NCBI GenBank assembly: GCA_022796195.1
Contig: JAAWIE010000016.1
Coordinates: 1 to 33,790 of the forward strand
Reading direction: 5' to 3'
Origin: Lawsonibacter sp.
GTDB taxonomy: Bacteria > Bacillota > Clostridia > Oscillospirales > Oscillospiraceae
DNA: 33,790 nt
Within the stretch, counting starts at the first letter, position 1. Every line of letters begins with the position of its first letter. Below are positions 23,468 through 30,827 of the stretch, one piece after another. The notes beneath the pieces were generated by a model. That model was not told where the DNA came from and searched no databases. It saw only the letters and a list, made by a program, of their open reading frames with translations. The translations under genes were made by a program, and so were the position numbers.

Positions 23468-24097
23468 TTACACCTTTTGTGCCGCCACAAACAGATTGGG
23501 CGGGTTGGGGAACAGGTTTTCCCGCTCCAAAATGGCGAAGCCATTTCGGGCAATCTTCCGTTCCAGTCCCCGCTGGGTAAAGAAGGCTGTGTAGGGCATG
23601 GCTCCAGTACGGCTTTTGATCAGTTTCTGGAACCCGGCCCGAGAGGGCCGGGAACCCAGGCAGTCGGTAGCGGATAGGAAGACTCCATTGGGCTTGAGCA
23701 GTTCCCGGATGCGGGTCAAGGCGGCGGGCAGGTCTGGAAGGTAGAGCAGTACGTTGAAAGCAGCCAGCACATCAAAGCTCTCCGGTTTTAGGCAGGAATC
23801 AAACAGGCCGGTGTTGGTGATCTCTACGTTAGCGGCGCCCTGAGCCTGCACTTTTTTCTGGGCGGCTTCTACCATTTTTGGGGAAATGTCGATCCCATGG
23901 ATATGAGATACCCGGGGGGCGATACGGAATGTAATCAGACCTGTGCCGCAGGCAAATTCCAGTACCTGGTCAGACTGCTTCAAATAGTGAAAGCAGTGCT
24001 CCGCCGTTTTGTCATAGGCTTCTGCATAAACTTCGCCAGAGGTCAGATCGTAATTCTGCGCACGCGCATTCCAAAATTCTTTCGGCTGGTTCAGCAT
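23468..24097 (-). CDS. Class I SAM-dependent methyltransferase, small-molecule type
   Basis: The 209-residue protein has motif I VLEFACGTGLIT (about 45-56), an acidic loop HGIDISPKMV (about 67-76) and a motif AAFNVLLYLPDL (about 112-123), as in UbiE/Methyltransf_11-type enzymes. The substrate is unknown. GGGAGG precedes the ATG at 24097, and a strong divergent promoter lies upstream. Its stop is one base from that of the giant glucan synthase, with no terminator between the convergent genes. Confidence 0.85.
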   Translation of the reverse strand: MLNQPKEFWNARAQNYDLTSGEVYAEAYDKTAEHCFHYLKQSDQVLEFACGTGLITFRIAPRVSHIHGIDISPKMVEAAQKKVQAQGAANVEITNTGLFDSCLKPESFDVLAAFNVLLYLPDLPAALTRIRELLKPNGVFLSATDCLGSRPSRAGFQKLIKSRTGAMPYTAFFTQRGLERKIARNGFAILERENLFPNPPNLFVAAQKV

Positions 24098-24130
24098 GGT
24101 TTTGCCTCCCTGTCAAGATATGTGCCATAT

Positions 24131-24160
24131 ATTATACAACATCTCTCCTCTATATGTCAG
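24131..24160 (-). promoter_or_regulatory. Promoter of the small methyltransferase gene
   Basis: On the minus strand CTGACA (24160-24155), an 18-base spacer and a perfect TATAAT (24136-24131) lie about 34 bases upstream of the ATG. Confidence 0.78.
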
Positions 24161-24199
24161 CACTTCGAGAAAAATCTTCTAATTACTCTGCGGCTGTAT

Positions 24200-24228
24200 T
24201 TGCTTTTTGATGTGTTCTGTGGTATGAT
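24200..24228 (+). promoter_or_regulatory. Promoter of the ymfF-ymfH-lgt-folD operon
   Basis: TTGCTT (24200-24205), a 17-base spacer and TATGAT (24223-24228), about 50 bases before the first ATG. A perfect 14-bp palindrome GGAAAAATTTTTCC (24246-24259) lies in the leader. Confidence 0.72.
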
Positions 24229-24278
24229 AACGGGGCTGTTTTACGGGAAAAATTTTTCCGGGAAAGGAAACGAACAAT

Positions 24279-25562
24279 ATGTCACAAGTAATTCGCCGGG
24301 AGCTGTTCCCCGGGGTATGGCTGCGTACAGTGCATACCAATAAATTTAAAAGCTCCTATCTATCCGTCACGCTCTTAACGCCCTTGGACCGGGAGACCGC
24401 TGGAGCAAACGCTTTGATTCCCGAGGTTCTGCGCCGGGGAACGGCGGTCCATCCGGACATGGAATCGCTGTCCGCGGCTCTGGACGAGCTGTACGGCGGG
24501 GCTGTTGAGCCTATTGTGCGAAAGAAGGGCGAGACCCAGTGCGTGGGCTTCTTGGCCAGCTTTCTGGACGATGCCTACGCCCTGAAGGGAGAGAAGATCT
24601 TGGAACCCGCCGCCACCCTGCTGGGGGAGCTGCTTCTCAATCCCTATACCCAGAACGGGGTGTTTGCCTCCGACTATACCGCCGGAGAAAAAGCCAACCT
24701 GATCGACCGCATCCGGGCTCAGATCAACGATAAACGGACTTATGCTACCCAGCGTCTTGCCCAGGAGATGTGCAAATATGAGGCGTTTGGCGTGGACAAG
24801 CTGGGGGATGAGAGCCGGGTGTCCGCAATTACCCCAGAAAGTTTGTGGGAGCGGTATCAGACCTTACTGCGGGAAGCCCAGGTGGAGGTCTACTATTGCG
24901 GTTCCGCCAGCCCCGACCGGGTGGCTGAGGCGTTGAAGGGCGCTTTGGACAGACTGCCGGTGAACGAAAACCGGGTTGATCCGGAATGCAGTGTACGTGT
25001 CTCTGCTGGGCCTGAGCCCATTGTGGTGGAGGAGGAAATGGACGTAAGTCAGGGCAAGCTGACCATGGGCTTCCGCACCGGTGGGCTTACTTGTTGGGAG
25101 GAAGAATTCCCTGCCCTTTTCCTGTGCGTTGCGGTCTTTGGCGGTACTACGCTTTCTAAGCTGTTTATGAACGTGCGGGAGAAGCTGTCGCTGTGTTACT
25201 ATGCCAGTGCAACCCTGGAAAAAATGAAAGGGCTGGTGCTGGTGTCCTCAGGTATTGAGTTCGACAAGTACCAGACGGCCAAAGATGAGATTTTGGCCCA
25301 GCTGGAGGCTGTCCGTCAGGGCGAGATTGAGGACTGGGAGCTGGAGGGCTCCCGCCGTACCCTCATTGGGGCCTGCCAGGCCACCCTGGACGACCAGGGG
25401 AGACAGGAGGAATACTGGATGGGGCAGACTGCCGCTGGGCTGGAGTTGGCTCCGGAGGAGTTTGCCGCCCAGCTGGAGGCGGTTACCCGGGAACAGGTGT
25501 CCGCCGCCGCCCGCAAGCTGGAGTTGGATACCATCTATTTTTTGAAAGGGAAGGAGGGCTGA
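24279..25562 (+). CDS. M16-family peptidase-like protein YmfF (probably non-catalytic subunit)
   Basis: The 427-residue protein has the M16 fold in two halves but lacks the HxxEH zinc motif at the expected place (about residues 35-60). It is therefore probably the inactive partner of the next protein, as in many M16B heterodimers. It resembles B. subtilis YmfF, which NCBI annotation associates with EF-P 5-aminopentanol modification; the exact role there is not settled. A/G-rich AAGGAAA precedes the ATG at 24279. It is the first gene of an operon, with three bases to the next. Confidence 0.87.
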   Translation: MSQVIRRELFPGVWLRTVHTNKFKSSYLSVTLLTPLDRETAGANALIPEVLRRGTAVHPDMESLSAALDELYGGAVEPIVRKKGETQCVGFLASFLDDAYALKGEKILEPAATLLGELLLNPYTQNGVFASDYTAGEKANLIDRIRAQINDKRTYATQRLAQEMCKYEAFGVDKLGDESRVSAITPESLWERYQTLLREAQVEVYYCGSASPDRVAEALKGALDRLPVNENRVDPECSVRVSAGPEPIVVEEEMDVSQGKLTMGFRTGGLTCWEEEFPALFLCVAVFGGTTLSKLFMNVREKLSLCYYASATLEKMKGLVLVSSGIEFDKYQTAKDEILAQLEAVRQGEIEDWELEGSRRTLIGACQATLDDQGRQEEYWMGQTAAGLELAPEEFAAQLEAVTREQVSAAARKLELDTIYFLKGKEG

Positions 25563-25565
25563 GAC

Positions 25566-26849
25566 ATGGAAAAGCTGGAATTCGCCCAGGTGGGAGAGAC
25601 GATGTTTCACCAAAAGCTGGAAAACGGCTTGAACGTATTTGTGTTCCCGAAACCGGATTTTCAAAAGGGTTACGCCTTTTTTGCCACCAATTACGGGGGC
25701 ATGGATATGCGTTTCTGTTTGGACGGAGAGTGGCACAACACCCCCGCCGGAGTGGCCCACTATCTGGAACACAAGATGTTCGACACAGAGGAGGGCAACG
25801 CCCTTCAGGACTTGGCGGCCAACGGAGCCAGTCCCAATGCCTTTACCAGCAACGACATTACTGGCTACTACTTCGACTCCACAGAGAAGTTTGAGGAAAA
25901 TCTGCGTATTCTGCTCTCCTTTGTCTCGGTTCCCTGGTTTACCCAGGAGAGCGTGGATAAAGAACGAGGCATCATCGGCCAAGAGATTGGCATGATTGAG
26001 GACGACCCCCATTGGAAATGTTATATGAATCTGATGAAAGCCCTGTTTCAGCATCACCCTATACGGGAGAGCGTAGCGGGGAGCGTGGAGTCCATTTCCA
26101 AAATTACTGCCGATACCCTCTATGCCTGCCACAAAGCCTTCTATGACCCAGCCAATATGGTTCTGTGCGTGGCGGGTCCGGTGGAACCGGAGCACATCTG
26201 CGCAGTGGCCCGGGAGATATTGCCGAAGGAGGCTGGCCCGATTGCCGCCAAAGACTATGGAGAGAAGGAACCGCCCCAGGCGGCGCAATCCCTCATTGAG
26301 GAGCGAATGGAGGTTTCCGCCCCTATTTTCCAGCTGGGCTGGAAGGGAGACGCCCAAAAGAACGGCGAGGACCGCCTGCGGCAGGAACTGGTGGGCGGGC
26401 TGGCCCTGGAGGTGCTTCTGGGCAATTCCAGCCCCCTATACGCCAAACTATACTGGGAGGGACTGATCAACCAAGAGTTTGGTTATAGCTATGAGAGCAG
26501 CCTTGGCTGTGCGTTTCTGGCGGCGGACGGTGAGTCCAAAGACCCAGAGGCGGTCCGGATGGCGGTGGCGGAGGAAGCTGCCCGTATTGGCCGGGAGGGC
26601 GTAGACAAGCAGTTGTGGGAGCGGGTGAAAAAGGGAGTTTATGGAAACAAGGTCCGGGGGCTGAACTCCTTTGAAAATCTGTGCATTGGTCAGGCTCAGG
26701 CGTTTTTTGCGGGGAGTAATTTCCTGTCTTTTGCTGGTCTGTTCGACTCCATTACCAAGGAGGAGACGGAAGAGCTGATTGTCAACTGGGTCACGGAGGA
26801 GCGCACCGCCCTGTCGGTGGTTCGAGCCAAGGAGGAGGGGACACAGTGA
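25566..26849 (+). CDS. M16-family zinc peptidase YmfH (catalytic subunit)
   Basis: This 427-residue M16B peptidase has an intact inverted zinc motif HYLEH (about 61-65; H-x-x-E-H) in AHYLEHKMFDTEEGN. A downstream glutamate-rich helix (ERGIIGQEIGMIEDDP, about 137-152) should provide the third ligand. It probably cleaves peptides together with the inactive YmfF-like partner. GGAGGG precedes the ATG. Its stop overlaps the lgt GTG start (GTGA), so lgt translation is coupled. Confidence 0.9.
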   Translation: MEKLEFAQVGETMFHQKLENGLNVFVFPKPDFQKGYAFFATNYGGMDMRFCLDGEWHNTPAGVAHYLEHKMFDTEEGNALQDLAANGASPNAFTSNDITGYYFDSTEKFEENLRILLSFVSVPWFTQESVDKERGIIGQEIGMIEDDPHWKCYMNLMKALFQHHPIRESVAGSVESISKITADTLYACHKAFYDPANMVLCVAGPVEPEHICAVAREILPKEAGPIAAKDYGEKEPPQAAQSLIEERMEVSAPIFQLGWKGDAQKNGEDRLRQELVGGLALEVLLGNSSPLYAKLYWEGLINQEFGYSYESSLGCAFLAADGESKDPEAVRMAVAEEAARIGREGVDKQLWERVKKGVYGNKVRGLNSFENLCIGQAQAFFAGSNFLSFAGLFDSITKEETEELIVNWVTEERTALSVVRAKEEGTQ

Positions 26850-27808
26850 GCAACACCGTGTCTTTCCCTGGTCTAGGGTTGGAGTTTTCCTTGAACCGGG
26901 TGGCGTTCAACATCCCCATCCTGGACCGGCCCGTCTACTGGTACGGGGTTATCATCACCAGTGGGCTGATTTTGGCGGTATATCTGTGTATGCGCTGGGG
27001 CAGGCGGTTTGGAATCAGTGAGGACAATATCCTTGATATGATGTTCTTTGCCGTTCCCGCTGCACTGGTGGCCGTCCGGGTGTACTATGTAGTGTTTAAC
27101 CTGGAGCTTTACCGCAACACGGACGGTTCCTTGAACTGGGGAGCCATTTTACGGTACAGCGATGGGGGATTGGCGATTTACGGAGCTATTATCTCATCGG
27201 CCATTGTACTGCTGCTGTTCTGCCGGTGGAAAAAACTGAGTTTTCTGGCTTACGCCGACTTAGGGGTTCACGGTCTGTTTATTGGTCAGCTGATCGGCCG
27301 GTGGGGCAACTTTATGAATGTGGAAGCCTACGGCGTTGTCACTGATCTGCCTTGGCGGATGTGTTCCCAGTCCATTGCCAGCGAGATGTGGGCTAAGGGC
27401 CTTTTGGAGTCCAGGCTGGCCTATGAATCTATTTTAAATGGAGAGTTGGGGGTACATCCCACCTTTTTCTACGAGTCAGCTTGGAATTTTGTGGGTCTGA
27501 TAGCTGTGTATTTCCTGGGAAAGAAACGGAAATTTGACGGGGAATGCTTCCTGTTTTACTTCTTCTGGTATGGCATGGGCCGGGCCTGGATTGAGGGCCT
27601 GCGTACAGACAGCCTGTATCTCTTCGGCTGGGAGCTGTTCGGAATGCCCATCCGGGTGTCACAGCTTTTCGCTCTGCTCACTGGAGTGCTGGCGGGCGCG
27701 GTGTTGGTGTGGGCGCTGTGGAAGCATCGAAATCAAAAAACAGAGTTGTTTGTGGACCGTCTGGCTGCTCAGGCGGTTCGGACAGAGGAGATTGACGAGG
27801 GGGAATAA
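26846..27808 (+). CDS. lgt: Prolipoprotein diacylglyceryl transferase Lgt
   Basis: The 320-residue polytopic enzyme transfers diacylglycerol from phosphatidylglycerol to the lipobox cysteine. It shows the Lgt signature GQLIGRWGNFMNVEAYG (147-163), with its invariant arginine and asparagine, and HPTFFYESAWN further on. About seven hydrophobic segments are visible. A GTG start at 26846 overlaps the ymfH stop, with AGGAGGAG upstream. The C-terminal tail (about 290-320) is hydrophilic. Confidence 0.95.
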   Translation: MSNTVSFPGLGLEFSLNRVAFNIPILDRPVYWYGVIITSGLILAVYLCMRWGRRFGISEDNILDMMFFAVPAALVAVRVYYVVFNLELYRNTDGSLNWGAILRYSDGGLAIYGAIISSAIVLLLFCRWKKLSFLAYADLGVHGLFIGQLIGRWGNFMNVEAYGVVTDLPWRMCSQSIASEMWAKGLLESRLAYESILNGELGVHPTFFYESAWNFVGLIAVYFLGKKRKFDGECFLFYFFWYGMGRAWIEGLRTDSLYLFGWELFGMPIRVSQLFALLTGVLAGAVLVWALWKHRNQKTELFVDRLAAQAVRTEEIDEGE

Positions 27809-27811
27809 GCT

Positions 27812-28654
27812 ATGTCGGCTGTCGTTATGGATGGAAAGGCGTTGGCGGCTAAAATCAGGGAGCAGGTGCGGCTCCAGGTGGAGCAGATGGAGCGTAAGCC
27901 GGGCATGGCTATGGTGCTTGTTGGGGAGAACCCCGCCGCTCAGGTCTATGAGGCCGGTAAACGGAAGGATTGCCAGCAGTGCGGAATCTATTATGAGACC
28001 TTCCGCCTGCCGGAGGACGTGCCTCAGAAAGAGCTGCTGGATGTCATCCATTTTTTGAACGACCGAGAGGGTATTGATGGTATTTTGGTCCAGTTCCCTC
28101 TGCCGGAGCATCTGGATGACCGGGCCATTCAGCTGGCGATTCGGCCCGATAAGGATGTGGACTGTGTCCATCCTTCCAACGTGGGGGACCTGACCCTGGG
28201 AGTTGACTGCTTCTGGCCCTGTACTCCGGCGGGAGTGATGCGTTTGCTGGCGGAATACCACATAGACCCAGCCCGCAAAAACTGTACTATGGTGGGCCGG
28301 TCCAACATTGTGGGCAAGCCGCAGGCAATGCTTTTGCTGAGAAGCGACTGCACGGTCACCGTCTGCCATACCAAAACTCCCGATTTAGCTGCCGAGTGCC
28401 GCCGGGGAGATATCCTCATCTCTGCCGCCGGACATCCCGGCCTGATTACCGTGGACATGGTAAAGGAGGGGGCGGTGGTGATCGACGTGGCTGTCAACCG
28501 GGATGAGGCAGGTAAGCTGTGCGGCGACGTAGACTACGGCCCTGTAGCGGAGATTGCCTCCTACATAACCCCTGTTCCAGGGGGAGTGGGCCCGGTTACC
28601 CGGGCGGTGCTGATGGAAAATACCCTTGCTGCGGCGCTGAAGCACGGCAAGTAA
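27812..28654 (+). CDS. folD: Bifunctional methylenetetrahydrofolate dehydrogenase/cyclohydrolase FolD
   Basis: The 280-residue protein has the FolD motifs: Y46-x-x-x-K50 (the catalytic lysine in QVYEAGKRKDC), VQFPLP (93-98), CTPAGV, the NADP-binding loop VGRSNIVGKP and PVPGGVGPVT near the C-terminus. It interconverts 5,10-methylene-, methenyl- and 10-formyl-tetrahydrofolate. Odd point: DVDC (115-118) stands where the family usually reads DVDG. It is the last gene of the operon, three bases after lgt, followed by a long hairpin. Confidence 0.95.
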   Translation: MSAVVMDGKALAAKIREQVRLQVEQMERKPGMAMVLVGENPAAQVYEAGKRKDCQQCGIYYETFRLPEDVPQKELLDVIHFLNDREGIDGILVQFPLPEHLDDRAIQLAIRPDKDVDCVHPSNVGDLTLGVDCFWPCTPAGVMRLLAEYHIDPARKNCTMVGRSNIVGKPQAMLLLRSDCTVTVCHTKTPDLAAECRRGDILISAAGHPGLITVDMVKEGAVVIDVAVNRDEAGKLCGDVDYGPVAEIASYITPVPGGVGPVTRAVLMENTLAAALKHGK

Positions 28655-28699
28655 ACAGGAACAAGGGTGGCTCAGACCGCTGAATACCGATTCTTATTT

Positions 28700-28755
28700 T
28701 GAAAAAGAGTGGTTAGAGGTATGATTCAAACAGCCCCTGACCACTCTCTTTTTCA
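28700..28755. terminator. Long imperfect hairpin after folD
   Basis: The arm TGAAAAAGAGTGGTTAG (28700-28716) pairs with 28737-28755 (CTGACCACTCTCTTTTTCA), with a 2-base bulge and one G-T type mismatch. The T-rich side on either strand suits bidirectional termination. The 20-base loop is unusually long. Confidence 0.72.
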
Positions 28756-28791
28756 ACTGTCTTATTTGAAAGCTGGTTTTGTGTATTTTGC

Positions 28792-28820
28792 TTGAAAAGA
28801 GACGGGGTATGTGGTACAAT
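28792..28820 (+). promoter_or_regulatory. Promoter of rfbA
   Basis: TTGAAA (28792-28797), a 17-base spacer and TACAAT (28815-28820). The leader of about 80 bases holds GCGGG/CCCGC and GCCGG-type hairpins just before the ribosome site TAGGAGG. Confidence 0.8.
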
Positions 28821-28908
28821 ACCCTCGATCGGCGGGCAATATCCCGCTGGCTGGAGTTAGATAAGAGGAATCATTTACCAGCCGGCTCTGTGCCGGTAGG
28901 AGGAAAAC

Positions 28909-29766
28909 ATGAAAGGTATCGTTCTGGCGGCGGGGAAAGGCACCCGTCTGTACCCCATGACCAAGCCGGTATGCAAGCCGCTGCTGCCGGTGTATGACAA
29001 ACCGCTGATTTATTATCCCATCGCTATTTTAATGCAGGCGGGCATTTCAGAGATTATGATTATTGTGCCGCCTGGAGAGACACCAACGTTTCAGGCCCTC
29101 CTAGGGCGGGGGGAGCAGTATGGACTGAACATATCCTACGCCGAACAGCCGGTGGCCCGGGGGATAGCGGATGCGCTGCTCATCGGGCAGGAATTTGTTG
29201 GTAACGACCGGGTGTGTTTGGTGCTGGGGGATAACATCTTCTATGCCCCCACTTTGGCGGCAACTTTGAAACGGGCCGCCGCGAACGAGCGGGGCTCCAC
29301 CGTGTTCGGCTACTGGGTGGAGGACCCCCGCCCCTTCGGTGTGGTGGAGTTTGACAAGGACGGCAGGGCAATCTCCATTGAAGAGAAACCCCGCTACCCC
29401 AAATCTAATTATATTATCCCGGGCCTGTATTTCTACGACCATCAGGTGATGGAAATTGCCAACCAGCTGAAACCCTCCGCCCGCGGGGAGCTGGAGATTA
29501 CCGACGTAAATCTGGAATATCTCCGCCGGGGCCAGCTCCAGGTTATCCCGCTGGAAAAGAATTTTACCTGGCTGGATGCAGGTACCGCTGACAGTCTGCT
29601 GACAGCGGGGGATACGATCAAGCGAATTCAGGATAGTACAGGCCGGTATGTGGGCTGTTTGGAGGAGCTGGCTCTTTACGAGGGCTGGGTCACCGAGGAA
29701 CAGGTCCACAAAATCGGCAGCGAACTGTCTATGACACTGTATGGTAAGTATCTGCAATGCCTGTAA
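28909..29766 (+). CDS. rfbA: Glucose-1-phosphate thymidylyltransferase-like nucleotidyltransferase (RfbA/RmlA)
   Basis: The 285-residue protein has the nucleotidyltransferase motif LAAGKGTRLYPMTKPVCKPL (6-25), YDKPLIYYPIAILMQAGI, LGDNIF and EEKPRYPKSNYIIPGLYFYD, as in RmlA. It would join Glc-1-P and dTTP to dTDP-glucose for rhamnose or other deoxysugars. The usual partners rfbB, rfbC and rfbD are absent here, so the sugar pathway is elsewhere or it has another NDP-sugar role. AGGAGG precedes the ATG, and asparaginase follows after 12 bases. Confidence 0.93.
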   Translation: MKGIVLAAGKGTRLYPMTKPVCKPLLPVYDKPLIYYPIAILMQAGISEIMIIVPPGETPTFQALLGRGEQYGLNISYAEQPVARGIADALLIGQEFVGNDRVCLVLGDNIFYAPTLAATLKRAAANERGSTVFGYWVEDPRPFGVVEFDKDGRAISIEEKPRYPKSNYIIPGLYFYDHQVMEIANQLKPSARGELEITDVNLEYLRRGQLQVIPLEKNFTWLDAGTADSLLTAGDTIKRIQDSTGRYVGCLEELALYEGWVTEEQVHKIGSELSMTLYGKYLQCL

Positions 29767-29778
29767 GGAGAGAAGAGA

Positions 29779-30780
29779 ATGAAGCGGATTCTGATGCTGG
29801 CCACCGGAGGTACCATCGCCTCAAAGGAGAGCGGCGAGGGGCTCAGCCCTGCCATTACCTCGGAAGAAATTCTAAGTTATGTTCCAGCGGTGGGCCAGCT
29901 GTGCCGGGTGGAGGCCGTCCAGCTGATGAATCTGGACAGCACCAACGTAGCTCCCGCTCACTGGCTGGCTATTGCCGCCGCTATCCGAGAAAATTATGAG
30001 GACTACAGCGGTTTTGTCATTACCCATGGTACTGATACCATGGCCTACACAGCCGCAGCCCTGTCCTATCTAATTCAGGATTCCCCCAAACCCATTGTCA
30101 TTACCGGTTCCCAAAAGTCGATTGCCCTCAACGACACCGACGCCCGAAGAAACCTGTATGACAGCTTTCTCTATGCCGCCGACCGGGATTCCCACGATGT
30201 AAGCCTCGTCTTTGACGGAAAAGTGATTTTAGGCACGCGAGCCCGGAAAGAGCGGAGCAAGAGCTTCAATGCGTTTTCCTGTGTGGATTATCCAGAGCGG
30301 GCGGTGATTCGGGATGGACGGCTGATTCGTTACTTGGCTCCACGGCCCTACGCCTATGGGGCGGAGCCTACCTTTTATGATAAGCTGGAGGAAAAGGTTC
30401 TGCTGCTTACCCTCATCCCTGGTATGGGCGCGGAGGCTCTCCAGCTGTTGAAGGACAGCTATCAGGCGGTGATTCTCCAGTCTTTCGGGGTGGGCGGACT
30501 GCCTGGAGGGGGGAGCGGACCTCTGGCACAGGCGATTGAGGATTGGCTTGCTGAGGGAAAGACGATTGTGGTTATGACGCAGGTGCCCTATGAAGGCAGT
30601 GATATGTCTGTGTATCAGGTAGGCCAGCAGGTAAAGGAGCGGTTCTCTCTGATTGAAGCCTACAACATGACCTTGGAAGGAGCCACCGCAAAGCTGATGT
30701 GGGCGCTGGGGCAGACCCGCGACCCGGAGAAGGTCCGGGAGCTGTTCTACCGTCCAGTACAGTTCGACGTGATTCGGTAG
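29779..30780 (+). CDS. L-asparaginase, type I-like
   Basis: The 333-residue protein has both asparaginase signatures: TGGTIAS with nucleophile T12 (9-15) and HGTDTM (83-88, with T85 and D86). K113 in GSQKS may complete the second triad. No signal peptide is present, so it should act in the cytoplasm, deamidating asparagine to aspartate and ammonia, as AnsA-type enzymes do. The ATG at 29779 is preceded by AAGGAGAGAAGAG. The reason for pairing with rfbA is unclear, and shared transcription is inferred from the 12-base gap only. Confidence 0.93.
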   Translation: MKRILMLATGGTIASKESGEGLSPAITSEEILSYVPAVGQLCRVEAVQLMNLDSTNVAPAHWLAIAAAIRENYEDYSGFVITHGTDTMAYTAAALSYLIQDSPKPIVITGSQKSIALNDTDARRNLYDSFLYAADRDSHDVSLVFDGKVILGTRARKERSKSFNAFSCVDYPERAVIRDGRLIRYLAPRPYAYGAEPTFYDKLEEKVLLLTLIPGMGAEALQLLKDSYQAVILQSFGVGGLPGGGSGPLAQAIEDWLAEGKTIVVMTQVPYEGSDMSVYQVGQQVKERFSLIEAYNMTLEGATAKLMWALGQTRDPEKVRELFYRPVQFDVIR

Positions 30781-30827
30781 GAACGGCCCTGTGCCCGGGC
30801 CTGTCCGGAAGGGTTGATTTTTGGAAA

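Noticed and set aside
30699-30827. N-terminal extension of the 5'-nucleotidase
   Set aside because: It overlaps the end of the asparaginase gene and would place the signal peptide 43 residues inside the protein.
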